Shown here: piece after piece, positions 8,739-17,713 of the stretch
Position numbering within the stretch: position 1 is the first letter of the stretch
How the letters are laid out: every line of letters starts with the position of its first letter
NCBI RefSeq assembly: GCF_004801395.1
Contig: NZ_SSOA01000005.1
Coordinates: 124,001 to 188,000, forward strand
Direction: 5' to 3'
Source of the DNA: Gillisella terrae
Lineage (GTDB): Bacteria; Pseudomonadota; Alphaproteobacteria; Rhizobiales; Rhizobiaceae
DNA: 64,000 nucleotides
Position numbers and translations under genes: made by a program
The notes under the pieces: model-generated
Told to the model about the DNA's origin: nothing
Database searches by the model: none
What the model saw: only the letters and a program-made list of their open reading frames with translations

Positions 8739-10217
8739 CTAAATGCTCAGGCAGAGATATTTGATCTCCACATAGTCTTCGATACCGTATTTGGAGCCTT
8801 CACGGCCTTGGCCGGATTGCTTGATGCCGCCAAACGGGGCGACTTCGGTGGAAATCAGGCCGGTATTGATACCAACCATGCCATATTCCAATGCCTCGGC
8901 AACACGGAAGATCTTGGACATATCCTTAGAGTAGAAATAGGACGCGAGGCCAAATTCGGTATTGTTGGCCATTTCGACCACTTCTTCTTCCGTTTCAAAC
9001 TTGAACAGCGGCGCAACAGGACCGAAGGTTTCTTCGCGGGCAACAGCCATGTCTTTGGTCACGCCGGTCAAAACGGTCGGCTGGAAGAAAAGACCGCCGC
9101 GCTCATCCTGCTTTCCGCCCAGTGCAATGGATGCGCCTTTGGAAACGGCATCAGAAATATGCTCCTGCACCTTTTCCAAGGCTTTTGTGGTAATCAGCGG
9201 TCCAGCATTGACGCCCGCCTCAAAGCCGTCGCCGACCTTCATTGCAGAGACTTTTTCCGACAGCTTTTCCGCAAAGGCATCGTAGACGCCGGACTGGATG
9301 TAAAGGCGATTGGCGCAAACGCAGGTCTGTCCATTGTTGCGATATTTCGACACCATCGCCCCTTCGACGGCAGCATCAATATCGGCATCATCAAACACGA
9401 TGAAAGGTGCATTGCCGCCCAGTTCCAGACCGAGCTTCATGATCTGCGCTGCACCTTGCTGCATCAGGATCTTGCCAACATTGGTCGAGCCCGTGAATGT
9501 CAGCTTGCGCACCTTGTTGTTTTCAGTGAATTCCTTGCCGATGGAGGCGGAATCCGTGGAGAGAATGACATTGAACAGGCCGGCTGGTAATCCGGCGCGT
9601 TCCGCCAATGCGGCGAGTGCAAGCGCCGAAAGCGGTGTTTCGGCGGCTGGCTTGGACACCATGGAGCAACCGGCAGCAATCGCTGGCGCGAATTTGCGGG
9701 CCAGCATTGCATTTGGAAAATTCCATGGCGTAATGGACGCGACAACCCCGACCGGCTGCTTGATGACAATGATACGCTTGTCTTGCTGGTGGCCGGGGAT
9801 GGTGTCCCCATAGACGCGCTTTGCCTCTTCGCCGAACCACTCAATGTAGGAGGCACCGTAAAGAATCTCGCCTTTGGCTTCTGCCAGAGGCTTGCCCATT
9901 TCCATGGTCAGGATTGTGGCAAGATCATCGGCATTGGCCACCAGAAGATCAAACAGCTTGCGCAAGACGCCTGCGCGTTCCTTGCCGGTTTTGGCCGCCC
10001 AGAGCTTTTGCGCCTTATAGGCTGCATCAATGGCGCGGGCAGTCTCGCTGCGCCCCATATCCGGCAGGGTGGCAACAACATCGCCCGTCGATGGATTGGT
10101 GACATCAAATGTCTTGCCGCTCTCGCTCGCGGCAAGCCAGGTTCCGGCAATCAACGCCTTATCTATGGCGAGGGACGGGTCCTTCAGCTTGGAGAGGAGT
10201 GTTTCCGAAATGGTCAT
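8739..10217 (-). CDS. gabD: Succinate-semialdehyde dehydrogenase (NADP+)
   Basis: The 492-residue protein is an aldehyde dehydrogenase closely matching GabD. The motifs present are ITPWNFPNAMLARK near residue 155, FTGSTNVGK near 240, the general-base glutamate in LELGGNAPFIV near 265, and the catalytic cysteine in NNGQTCVCANR near 300. It oxidises succinate semialdehyde to succinate in GABA breakdown. It begins 3 bp after the gabT stop with a GGAGGC ribosome-binding site, and a terminator follows. It probably also receives carbon from the guanidino compound route suggested by the ureohydrolase at 14.9 kb. Confidence 0.95.
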   Translation of the reverse strand: MTISETLLSKLKDPSLAIDKALIAGTWLAASESGKTFDVTNPSTGDVVATLPDMGRSETARAIDAAYKAQKLWAAKTGKERAGVLRKLFDLLVANADDLATILTMEMGKPLAEAKGEILYGASYIEWFGEEAKRVYGDTIPGHQQDKRIIVIKQPVGVVASITPWNFPNAMLARKFAPAIAAGCSMVSKPAAETPLSALALAALAERAGLPAGLFNVILSTDSASIGKEFTENNKVRKLTFTGSTNVGKILMQQGAAQIMKLGLELGGNAPFIVFDDADIDAAVEGAMVSKYRNNGQTCVCANRLYIQSGVYDAFAEKLSEKVSAMKVGDGFEAGVNAGPLITTKALEKVQEHISDAVSKGASIALGGKQDERGGLFFQPTVLTGVTKDMAVAREETFGPVAPLFKFETEEEVVEMANNTEFGLASYFYSKDMSKIFRVAEALEYGMVGINTGLISTEVAPFGGIKQSGQGREGSKYGIEDYVEIKYLCLSI

Positions 10218-10220
10218 TGA

Positions 10221-11501
10221 TCAAGCCTCCGAGGCGCATTCACGCAATGTGGTTTCGAGAATGGAGAGCGCTTCGTTAAAAACGCCATCCTCGATGGTGA
10301 GTGGAGCGAGGAAACGGATGACATTTCCATAGACGCCGCAGGTCAGCAGAATGAGACCTTTTTGCAGCGCGCGCTCACGCACCTTGTTGGTAAAGTCGGC
10401 ATTGGGGGTTTTTGTTCCCGGAAGGTTGAACTCCACCGCGTTCATAAAGCCCGGACCACGAATATCAGCAATCTGCGGAACGGCGTCGCGGAGCGATTGC
10501 AGCTTCTGTTTCAGGCGGTTGCCGAGCGTCGCTGCGCGCTCGTTGAGACCTTCTTCCTCAATCACGTCCAGAACGGCATTGCCAGCCGCAATGCCAATCG
10601 GATTGCCGCCATAGGTGCCACCCAGGCCGCCGGGGCCGGGAGCGTCCATAATGTCTGCGCGGCCAGTAACCGCTGCAATCGGGAAACCGCCGCCCAGGCC
10701 TTTGGCCATCGTGGTCAGATCGGCGACAACACCATAATGCTCCATGGCAAACAATTTGCCGGTGCGGGCAAAGCCGGTCTGCACCTCGTCTGCAATCAGC
10801 AGAATACCATGTTTGTCGGCAATTTCCCGCAGCTTTTGCATGAAGGCGCGCGGCACTTCATAGAAACCGCCTTCGCCCTGAACAGGCTCAACGATAAAGG
10901 CAGCAACCCGGCTGGGGTCAACATCGGCCTTGAACATCTTGTCGAGAACGGCAAGCGAATCCTCCATGCTCTGGCCATGCAGCTCGATCGGGAAGGGCAC
11001 ATGGAAAACATCCGCCATCATGGGGCCGAAGCCGGTCTTGTAGGGCACAACCTTACCCGTCAGCGCCATGCCCATAAAGGTGCGGCCGTGGAACGCGCCC
11101 GTGAAGGCGATGACGGCAGAACGATTGGTGGCTGCCCGGGCAATCTTGACGGCATTTTCGACAGCCTCGGCACCTGTGGTGACAAAAATCGTCTTCTTCT
11201 TGAAATCGCCGGGAACGAGCGTGTTGAGGCGCTCAGCAAGCCGCACATAGTTCTCGTAAGGCACGACCTGATGGCAGGTGTGGGTGAAATGATCGAGCTG
11301 ATCTTTCACGGCGGCGATGACCTTGGGGTGACGATGGCCAGTGTTGACCACGGCAATCCCGGCTGCAAAATCAATGTAGCGGCGACCTTCGACGTCCCAG
11401 ATTTCCGCATTCTGGGCCTTGTCGGCATAAACCTGCGTGGTGACGCCGACACCGCGTGAAATGGCGTCAGAGCGGCGTGCGGCAATTTCCTGATTCTGCA
11501 T
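10221..11501 (-). CDS. gabT: 4-aminobutyrate-2-oxoglutarate aminotransferase
   Basis: This 426-residue class III aminotransferase has the GabT pattern: FAAGIAVVNTGHRHPKV near residue 50, FVTTGAEAVENAVKIARAAT near 105, the IVEPVQGEGGFYEVP motif near 205, ADEVQTGFARTGKLFAMEH near 240 and the PLP lysine in TMAKGLGGGFPIAAV near 265. It converts GABA to succinate semialdehyde. I chose the ATG at 11501 (MQNQEIAARRSDAISRG), the conserved N-terminus, over a longer in-frame reading that enters the regulatory region. It is divergent from the MerR/XRE/cupin regulator. Confidence 0.95.
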   Translation of the reverse strand: MQNQEIAARRSDAISRGVGVTTQVYADKAQNAEIWDVEGRRYIDFAAGIAVVNTGHRHPKVIAAVKDQLDHFTHTCHQVVPYENYVRLAERLNTLVPGDFKKKTIFVTTGAEAVENAVKIARAATNRSAVIAFTGAFHGRTFMGMALTGKVVPYKTGFGPMMADVFHVPFPIELHGQSMEDSLAVLDKMFKADVDPSRVAAFIVEPVQGEGGFYEVPRAFMQKLREIADKHGILLIADEVQTGFARTGKLFAMEHYGVVADLTTMAKGLGGGFPIAAVTGRADIMDAPGPGGLGGTYGGNPIGIAAGNAVLDVIEEEGLNERAATLGNRLKQKLQSLRDAVPQIADIRGPGFMNAVEFNLPGTKTPNADFTNKVRERALQKGLILLTCGVYGNVIRFLAPLTIEDGVFNEALSILETTLRECASEA

Positions 11502-11637
11502 GATGATGACATCCCCTGCGGCTTGTTGTTCCCAGCGTTTTCGCTTGTGAATATTCTCTACATTTTTTCTGTAGCTTTGCAACGGGCCTTTTTACAATTA
11601 TAAGGCTGCCAGCAGAGCATTCTCAAAAGCGCGGTTT

Positions 11638-12459
11638 ATGGACCTCAACCACCTTAAAATTGCCGAAGCAGCCCGCATGGCCGGTGTCTCGCCGTCCACG
11701 CTCCGCCTGTGGGAGCAACAGGGGCTTGTCGATCCTCTGCGCACGCCGTCCGGCCAAAGACTTTATGATGCTGCACTGGTTGAGCGGCTGAAGACAATCA
11801 GTTGGCTTCGAAGTGAAAAAGGCCTCAATCCGGCTGCGATCAAACAGGCATTGATGGTGGATGATGCCGCTGACCGTGCAGAGGAGAGCGCGGAAGAGGG
11901 GCGCGAGGCTGGCGATATCTCAATCGGCATGAAGGTCAGGCATCTGCGAAAGGAAGCGGGGCTGACGCTGGAGACCGTTGCGCGGGCAACGGGCACAACG
12001 GTGTCGATGTTGTCGACGTTTGAGCGCACCTCGCAGGGCATTTCGGTTACAGCACTGCACAACGTTGCCCGGCATCTAGGCACCACCATTGCGACCTTGA
12101 GCGGACAGGGAAAATCACGAAAGGGAGCCTCTCTGGTTCGAGACGGGCAATGGACGACATGGCCAACCACGGCCTCGGGCGTGACCATCCATGTGCTTGC
12201 CGACGGCAACAATCAGATGGAGTGCCATCGCTTCGATCTTGCGCCGGGAGCCTCCAGTGAGGGTGCCTACCAGCACGAAGGCGAGGAATTTATCCACGTT
12301 CTGGCCGGTGGCCTGGACGTCATTCTCGATGGCGATCAGTTTCATACACTACGTGTGGGCGACAGCTTTTATTTTGAGAGTACGCGGCTGCATTCATGGC
12401 GCAACAATTATGATGGGCCGACCACGCTCATCTGGATCAACACGCCAGCGACCTTCTAG
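11638..12459 (+). CDS. MerR/XRE/cupin three-domain transcriptional regulator, probable controller of gabTD
   Basis: The 273-residue protein carries three domains in series. Residues 5-70 are a MerR-type winged helix (IAEAARMAGVSPSTLRLWEQ). Residues 98-160 are an XRE-type helix-turn-helix (MKVRHLRKEAGLTLETVARA). Residues 190-270 are a cupin with the metal/ligand motif HEGEEFIHVLAGGLDVILDG and a closing H in LHSWRN. Two DNA-binding domains in one chain is uncommon. It is divergent from gabT with 136 bp between starts, so regulation of gabTD in response to a small carboxylate is a fair inference. The stop codon lies inside a family B repeat. Confidence 0.85.
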   Translation: MDLNHLKIAEAARMAGVSPSTLRLWEQQGLVDPLRTPSGQRLYDAALVERLKTISWLRSEKGLNPAAIKQALMVDDAADRAEESAEEGREAGDISIGMKVRHLRKEAGLTLETVARATGTTVSMLSTFERTSQGISVTALHNVARHLGTTIATLSGQGKSRKGASLVRDGQWTTWPTTASGVTIHVLADGNNQMECHRFDLAPGASSEGAYQHEGEEFIHVLAGGLDVILDGDQFHTLRVGDSFYFESTRLHSWRNNYDGPTTLIWINTPATF

Positions 12460-12484
12460 AGTTTGTCAGGGAAAAGTGGACTCG
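12457..12484. repeat. Dispersed repeat, family B, partial copy overlapping a stop codon
   Basis: TAGAGTTTGTCAGGGAAAAGTGGA matches one end of the repeat seen complete at 14601, 20221 and 40953. The TAG of the upstream regulator is the first codon of the repeat, so the element has set the protein's end. Confidence 0.75.
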
Positions 12485-12628
12485 GCGCGGCGCTTTTAGA
12501 CCCGCTCGTTGTTTCATCAAAGTGTCTTATGATCATGTTACCCGGTCAAGATGTAGGGCGGGCCGTTGCTATCAACAGGCCCTGTCGTCACCGGGGGAGT
12601 GACCCGGAACAAAACCGGAGAGTGGACC

Positions 12629-14584
12629 ATGTTCAATACGACAAATGCATCGCGCCGTCAGGCACTTAAGTTTCTTGCCAGCGTGCCGATGCTGCCACTT
12701 GGCACTTCCGCGGCCAGCTCGCTTCTGGCGCTTGGGGCAGCGCGCGACGCTGCGGCCGCGCCAGCGGGTTTCGCATCTGCAACCTTCAGCTCCATGGCGG
12801 CACCCTCGCTGAGCGATCCGGCTGCGATGGCCACCACCACGGTTGGTTCTGAACTGACGGTCAAGCTCGCCGACGGCACCAGCCAGGCCTTCAAACTGTC
12901 CTATGAACCCTTCTTCATAACAGGCGATATGGTGCCGGATGGCAAGGGCGGCCAGATTCTCGCCGGTGGTTATTACGACATTCACAACAAGCCAATCATC
13001 GATACCTCTGTGCCTGGCAAGGAACGCCAGTTCTTTTCTGACTGTCCTGACGGCACCTCGCTGCTGGCACCGATCTCTGGGGCCAAGGTTGATGGCGTGA
13101 AGGGCGATGCCGTCTTCGCTGTCGTTCAATTTGAATATATGTCGCGCGATCAGAAGGGTGACGATACCTATGGCCGCATGCCTTCGCCGATTGCGGTGCT
13201 GACGCTCGACCAGGATCCGGCCACGGGTAAGCTCACTTTGGTAAAATACCACAATGTTGATACCGCCAAGGCCCATGGCCTGTGGATCACCTGCGGTGCC
13301 AGCCTCTCACCTTGGAACACCCACCTGTCGAGCGAGGAATATGAGCCCGACGCATTCGCGGCCTCCTCGAACAAGCAGTTGCTGGGCTTTAGCAAAAACC
13401 TGTTTGGCGACGAAAAGGCGGCAAACCCTTACCATTACGGCCATCTGCCGGAAGTCAAGGTCAACGCAGACGGCACTGGCACGCTGACCAAGCATTACTG
13501 CATCGGCCGCATTTCGCACGAACTGGTGCAGGTCATGCCAGACCAGCGCACATTGCTGATGGGCGATGACGCCACCAATGGCGGCCTGTTCATGTTCGTT
13601 GCCGACAAGGAAGCCGATCTCTCGGCGGGTACACTCTATGTTGCCAAATTTGCCGGCAAGCTATCCACCAACACGGCCGCATCGCCCGACAAGATCAGCT
13701 GGGTGAAGCTCGGCCACGCCACCAGTGCCGAGATCGAGAAACTCGCTGATACTGTGAAGCCGCAGGATATCATGGAGATCGCCAAGGAAGATCCCAAGGA
13801 TGCGAGCTTTACCAAGATCGCCATGAGCGGCGGCTTTCATTGGGTGAAGTTGAAGCCCGGCATGGAAAAGGCCGCAGCCTTCCTCGAAACCCATCGCTAC
13901 GCAGCATTGATGGGCGGCAGCCTGGCATTTACCAAAATGGAAGGTACGACCGTCAATGCGAAGGATAAGGTCGCCTATTCAGCCATCTCCTACATCAAGG
14001 ACTCCATGGTAAAGGGCGGCAAGGGCTGGTACGAGACCTCTGGCATCGGCTTTGAAAAGCCGCTTGAAGCCGGTGGCATCCTTGCGCACGCCATGGCTGG
14101 CGGCCAGAAGGATAGCGGCGGTGCCGCAATCGCCAGCGATTGGGTGCCATTCGAGAGCCACTTTGTGCTCACCGGTGAAGATATTGCCTCCGACGCTCTC
14201 GGCAACACGGCCAATCCTGACAAGATTGGCAACCCGGACAATATCAAGTTCTCGGAGCGCCTGCGCACGCTGTTCATCGGCGAGGACAGCGGCATGCATG
14301 TGAACAACTTCCTGTGGGCCTATAATGTCGATACCAAAGAGCTGTCGCGCATCATGTCGGTGCCGGCTGGCGCGGAATCAACCGGCCTGCATGCCATCGA
14401 CGAGCTCAATGGCTGGACCTATGTGATGAGCAACTTCCAGCATCCGGGCGATTGGGAAAAGATCCATTCCAAGGTGAAGGATACGCTCGATCCGCTGGTT
14501 CGGGCCAATTACAAAGACCGCTTTGGAGCAGCCGTCGGCTATTTGACGGCTGATGCGACGAGCATCAAGCTTGAGAAAGCGTGA
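12629..14584 (+). CDS. phoX: PhoX-family (DUF839) Tat-exported phosphatase
   Basis: The 651-residue protein starts with a twin-arginine signal: SRRQALKFLASVPMLPLG followed by an alanine-rich stretch ending ...AAAAPAGF. The mature part belongs to the DUF839/PhoX family of calcium- and iron-dependent alkaline phosphatases, with segments such as LWITCGASLSPWNTHLSSEE near residue 235 and HELVQVMPDQRTLLMGDD near 300, and FSERLRTLFIGEDSGMHVNN near 550. It should hydrolyse phosphate monoesters in the periplasm. I chose the ATG at 12629 because CGGAGAG lies 7 bp upstream and the Tat motif follows; earlier in-frame codons are unlikely. I could not identify a convincing PHO box. Confidence 0.85.
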   Translation: MFNTTNASRRQALKFLASVPMLPLGTSAASSLLALGAARDAAAAPAGFASATFSSMAAPSLSDPAAMATTTVGSELTVKLADGTSQAFKLSYEPFFITGDMVPDGKGGQILAGGYYDIHNKPIIDTSVPGKERQFFSDCPDGTSLLAPISGAKVDGVKGDAVFAVVQFEYMSRDQKGDDTYGRMPSPIAVLTLDQDPATGKLTLVKYHNVDTAKAHGLWITCGASLSPWNTHLSSEEYEPDAFAASSNKQLLGFSKNLFGDEKAANPYHYGHLPEVKVNADGTGTLTKHYCIGRISHELVQVMPDQRTLLMGDDATNGGLFMFVADKEADLSAGTLYVAKFAGKLSTNTAASPDKISWVKLGHATSAEIEKLADTVKPQDIMEIAKEDPKDASFTKIAMSGGFHWVKLKPGMEKAAAFLETHRYAALMGGSLAFTKMEGTTVNAKDKVAYSAISYIKDSMVKGGKGWYETSGIGFEKPLEAGGILAHAMAGGQKDSGGAAIASDWVPFESHFVLTGEDIASDALGNTANPDKIGNPDNIKFSERLRTLFIGEDSGMHVNNFLWAYNVDTKELSRIMSVPAGAESTGLHAIDELNGWTYVMSNFQHPGDWEKIHSKVKDTLDPLVRANYKDRFGAAVGYLTADATSIKLEKA

Positions 14585-14600
14585 GCGCCTGATCGTTGAT

Positions 14601-14703
14601 TAGAGTCTGTCAGGTTCAAATTGAACCAGACAGACTCTCGATTCCCGTGTTTTCGTTTGTCTATTCGGGAAAACCGGCTTCCACTTTTCCCTGACAAACT
14701 CTA
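14601..14703. repeat. Dispersed repeat, family B, full copy
   Basis: The element runs from AGAGTCTGTCAGGTTCAA through the inverted TTGAACCAGACAGACTCT to CTTCCACTTTTCCCTGACAAACTCTA. It contains a strong hairpin and so may also end the phoX transcript. Full copies occur at 20221 and, inverted, at 40953. Confidence 0.85.
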
Positions 14704-14722
14704 AAACAAAGAATTGTAACGT

Positions 14723-14786
14723 TTTACAGCGCCGTGCGCCTTATGTGGTGCACGGCGCTGTAACATTTTTAATCTGCTGCATTATT
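14723..14786. repeat. Dispersed palindromic repeat, family A, directly beside family B
   Basis: TTTACAGCGCCGTGCGCC and its complement GTGCACGGCGCTGTAA form a hairpin, followed by a decayed AATCTGCTGCATTATT module. A family B copy ends 20 bp before, so the two form a composite. The remaining sequence to 14939 holds no gene apart from the ureohydrolase leader. Confidence 0.85.
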
Positions 14787-14939
14787 TTCCCTCTTGTTGC
14801 GTGCTTGCTGACAATAGATGCTGCTGGATTGCGGATCGCGACGACATCACAATATCAGCCCGACCACGTCGGCAAATTTCGAACCACTTATAAATTTCAG
14901 CTTGGTATTGTTGTGCCAACATGAGGGAGAACGACGCTT

Positions 14940-15992
14940 ATGGATGATAAGACCCACCTGGAGTTACTTCGAGAAAAATACGCCAATGCGTCTGGCGGAG
15001 ACATTTTTGATCCGGATTTTCGTGCTGTTGCTGAGTCTCAATTCAAGGACGGTGACAAACGAAAGTGGCCTTTTGCTGGGATCCCGACGCTGTTGGATGC
15101 CCGCAGCTTCACGGATGCGCAGGATGCGGACGACTTTGGTGGACTGGATATCGCGTTGATCGGTGTTCCCATGGATCTCGGCGTGACCAACCGGAATGGG
15201 ACGCGCTTTGGCCCCCGCGCACTGCGAACGATTGAACGCATCGGCCCTTATGATCATGTTTTGCGGACCTCGCCATTGACCATGGCGAATGTGGCGGATA
15301 TCGGCGATGTTCCGCTGACGAGCCGTTTCGATCTGGCGAAATGCCATGATGATATCGAGTCCTTCTACCGGAGGCTGGTCGCAGCCGGTGTGAGGCCTCT
15401 GAGCGTGGGCGGTGACCATTCCATCACCTCGTCGATTCTCAAAGCGCTTGGTGAAAAGGAGCCGGTGGGTCTCATCCATATCGACGCCCATTGTGATACG
15501 GCCGGTCCTTATGAAGGCACGAAGTTCCAACACGGTGGCCCTTTCCGTCTGGCCGTCCTTGACGGCGTTCTGGATCCGCGGCGCACGATCCAGATTGGTA
15601 TACGCGGCCCGGCCGAATATCTCTGGGAGTTCTCCTATGAGAGTGGCATGACGGTTGTTCACGCCGAGGATGTGGGCGAAGCGAGCCTGCCTGAGATTAT
15701 CGAGAAGGCGCGGCAGATCGTTGGGGATAGACCAACCTATGTCTCGTTCGATATCGACAGTGTTGATCCGGGATTTGCGCCGGGAACGGGGACGCCCGAA
15801 GTGGGTGGTCTCATGCCGCGTGAAGTGCTTCAGATCCTGCGTGGCCTGAATGGCCTCAACATCATTGGCGGCGACGTGGTCGAGGTCGCTCCGCAATATG
15901 ACCATACGACGAATACGGCACAAATTGCCGCCCAGGTGCTTCACACGATCCTCTGCCTGATGGTGAATGCGCCCGGTGCAAGGAAGACGTGA
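14940..15992 (+). CDS. Ureohydrolase of the agmatinase/guanidinobutyrase family
   Basis: The 350-residue protein has all manganese-binding motifs of the arginase superfamily: GGDHS near residue 158, DAHCDTAGPYEG near 182 and SFDIDSVDPGFAPGTGTPE near 270. The long N-terminal arm and the QHGGPFRLAVLDGVLDP segment resemble guanidinobutyrase and guanidinopropionase more than arginase. It would release urea from a guanidino compound. With gabT and gabD 3 kb away, 4-guanidinobutyrate giving GABA is an attractive substrate, but that is inference. GGGAG lies 10 bp before the start. Agmatinase or guanidine hydrolase activity remain possible. Confidence 0.88.
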   Translation: MDDKTHLELLREKYANASGGDIFDPDFRAVAESQFKDGDKRKWPFAGIPTLLDARSFTDAQDADDFGGLDIALIGVPMDLGVTNRNGTRFGPRALRTIERIGPYDHVLRTSPLTMANVADIGDVPLTSRFDLAKCHDDIESFYRRLVAAGVRPLSVGGDHSITSSILKALGEKEPVGLIHIDAHCDTAGPYEGTKFQHGGPFRLAVLDGVLDPRRTIQIGIRGPAEYLWEFSYESGMTVVHAEDVGEASLPEIIEKARQIVGDRPTYVSFDIDSVDPGFAPGTGTPEVGGLMPREVLQILRGLNGLNIIGGDVVEVAPQYDHTTNTAQIAAQVLHTILCLMVNAPGARKT

Positions 15993-16035
15993 TCAAAACC
16001 GTGACATAAGATCGTCGGTGGGCAAGGCTGCCCCT

Positions 16036-16138
16036 ACTGCATAATTCCTTAAATCCGAGTGGATTTAAGGTGGAAATTATACAGCAGATTTAACGCGTTA
16101 TAGCGCCGTGCCTCATATATGACGCACGGCGCTGTAGC
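16036..16138. repeat. Dispersed palindromic repeat, family A, full copy
   Basis: Both modules are present: ACTGCATAATTCCTTAAATC...GATTTAAGG (slightly decayed) then TAGCGCCGTGCCTCATATAT paired with GACGCACGGCGCTGTAG. It separates the converging ureohydrolase and CoA-transferase genes. Confidence 0.85.
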
Positions 16139-16241
16139 ATGTCAAAGTGCCACTTTATCCATCAATCGCAGCAGGCTCAGTGCCTGCCGAGATGACGTCC
16201 CATGCGGTAGATGGGCCTGCCGCCGATAAAGTGGCTTGTTG

Positions 16242-16907
16242 TCAGGATGCCATTGACTGCTGGCCATCCAGCTTTATCTCGAACTCGGCTTCGGTCTTTG
16301 CTTTAATCTCATCCACGGTTACACCGTCGGCCAGGCTTGTCAGCGTCATGCGCACATCGCCGCGCCGTTGTATCTCGAATGTTCCGAGGTCTGTTATGAC
16401 GAGATCTGCGACCCGCTTGCCTGTCAGGGGCAGGGTGCACTCCTTCAAAAGCTTAGACTGTCCCTTGGCGGTATGTTCCATCACCACCACCACGCGCTTG
16501 ACGCCGGCCACAAGGTCCATCGCGCCGCCCATGCCCTTTACCATGTGTCCAGGAATCATCCAGTTGGCGAGATCACCGTTTGAGGCCACCTGCATGGCAC
16601 CGAGTATCGATAGATCAATGTGACCGCCACGGATCATGGCAAAACTGTCGGCGCTCGAAAAGAAACTGGAAGAGTCAAGCTGTGTGATCGTCTGTTTTCC
16701 AGCATTGATCAGATCGGCGTCTTCTTCGCCCTCATAGGGGAAAGGGCCCATGCCAAGCATGCCATTTTCGCTTTGTAGTTTAACGTTCATCCCTTTGGGA
16801 ATGAAATTCGCAACCAAGGTTGGGATGCCGATGCCGAGATTGACGTAGAAACCGTCCCGCAGCTCCTGTGCTGCCCTTGCAGCCATTTGTTCGCGTGTCC
16901 AAGCCAT
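16242..16907 (-). CDS. 3-oxoacid CoA-transferase subunit B
   Basis: The 221-residue protein is the B subunit of a family I CoA-transferase. The catalytic glutamate lies in LQSENGMLGMGPFP near residue 47, after GIGIPTLVANFIP near 25. GHIDLSILGAMQV and WMIPGHMVKGMGGAMDLVAG are conserved. With subunit A it moves CoA from succinyl-CoA to acetoacetate or 3-oxoadipate. The sequence does not by itself decide between ScoB and PcaJ; the absence of protocatechuate genes nearby favours a 3-ketoacid role. Its start overlaps the subunit A stop by one base. Confidence 0.92.
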   Translation of the reverse strand: MAWTREQMAARAAQELRDGFYVNLGIGIPTLVANFIPKGMNVKLQSENGMLGMGPFPYEGEEDADLINAGKQTITQLDSSSFFSSADSFAMIRGGHIDLSILGAMQVASNGDLANWMIPGHMVKGMGGAMDLVAGVKRVVVVMEHTAKGQSKLLKECTLPLTGKRVADLVITDLGTFEIQRRGDVRMTLTSLADGVTVDEIKAKTEAEFEIKLDGQQSMAS

Positions 16908-17623
16908 CAGTTTGCCTCCTCCATGTCGTGCTTGCGCACGGTACGCTGCTCTATGTGCTTCGTCGGATTGGGGACATGGACGACCGATGAAACGTAAATG
17001 CCGGGTGTATGGATATGATCAGCATCCAGTTCGCCGATCTCGACGAGATGCTCTACTTCCGCAACGGTCACTTTGGCTGCCGTGGCCATAACTGGATTGA
17101 AATTTCGAGCCGTTTTTCGGTAAACGAGATTGCCTTCCGCATCGCCTTTGTAGGCGTGAACGAGAGCGACATCAGCAAAGAGGCCTCGTTCCTGAACATA
17201 GGTTTCACCATCGAAGACCTGGGTTGGCTTGCCTTCAGCGACAAGCGTGCCGACACCGGTTTTTGTATAGAACGCCGGGATGCCCGCACCACCAGCCCGC
17301 ACACGCTCGGCTAACGTGCCCTGAGGATTGAATTCGATTTCAAGTTCCCCTGCAAGGAATTGCTGGGCAAAGAGCTTATTCTCTCCGACATAGGAAGAAA
17401 TCATCTTGCGGATCTGTCGCGTTTCAAGCAATCGACCCAAACCGATTCCATCGACCCCTGCGTTGTTTGATACGACTGTAAGGTCTTTCACTCCGGACAG
17501 GCGAACGGCCTCAATCAGGCTCTCCGGTATGCCACAGAGTCCAAACCCGCCCGCCATAATCATCATTCCGTCACGCAGAATTCCGGCAAGCGCTTCGCTG
17601 GCCGTCGAACTGACTTTGCTCAC
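16907..17623 (-). CDS. 3-oxoacid CoA-transferase subunit A
   Basis: The 238-residue protein carries the family I A-subunit motif MIMAGGFGLCGIPESLI near residue 22 and VVSNNAGVDGIGLGRLLE near 50, with FNPQGTLAERVRAGGAGIPAF near 105. I chose a GTG start at 17623 because a strong AGGAGG lies 8 bp upstream and the next methionine codons fall inside the conserved fold; an upstream ATG at 17653 would put that Shine-Dalgarno inside the gene. It is coupled to subunit B and divergent from the PAS-LuxR regulator, which may control it. Confidence 0.92.
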   Translation of the reverse strand: MSKVSSTASEALAGILRDGMMIMAGGFGLCGIPESLIEAVRLSGVKDLTVVSNNAGVDGIGLGRLLETRQIRKMISSYVGENKLFAQQFLAGELEIEFNPQGTLAERVRAGGAGIPAFYTKTGVGTLVAEGKPTQVFDGETYVQERGLFADVALVHAYKGDAEGNLVYRKTARNFNPVMATAAKVTVAEVEHLVEIGELDADHIHTPGIYVSSVVHVPNPTKHIEQRTVRKHDMEEAN

Positions 17624-17713
17624 TGAATTTCCTCCTCCAGAACTTTGCAACACGCTGTGTCAGATATGATTAAAAGCTCTCGCCAATGAATTTAGGAGTG
17701 GTATAAATACTGC

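Noticed and set aside
8486-8764. Small open frame over the gabD end and upstream repeat
   Set aside because: It runs through a family A repeat and the gabD terminator, so it is unlikely to be a gene.
10362-11459. Long open frame opposite gabT
   Set aside because: It lies wholly antisense to a well-conserved aminotransferase, has no family match by eye, and arises from codon bias in GC-rich DNA.
14964-15944. 326-codon open frame antisense to the ureohydrolase
   Set aside because: The plus-strand protein has complete metal-binding motifs; the antisense reading shows no domain.
14940-15992. Ureohydrolase as a peptide arginase acting on the Nif11 precursors
   Set aside because: It is on the opposite strand 4 kb away beyond transposase remnants, and its sequence resembles small-molecule guanidino hydrolases.
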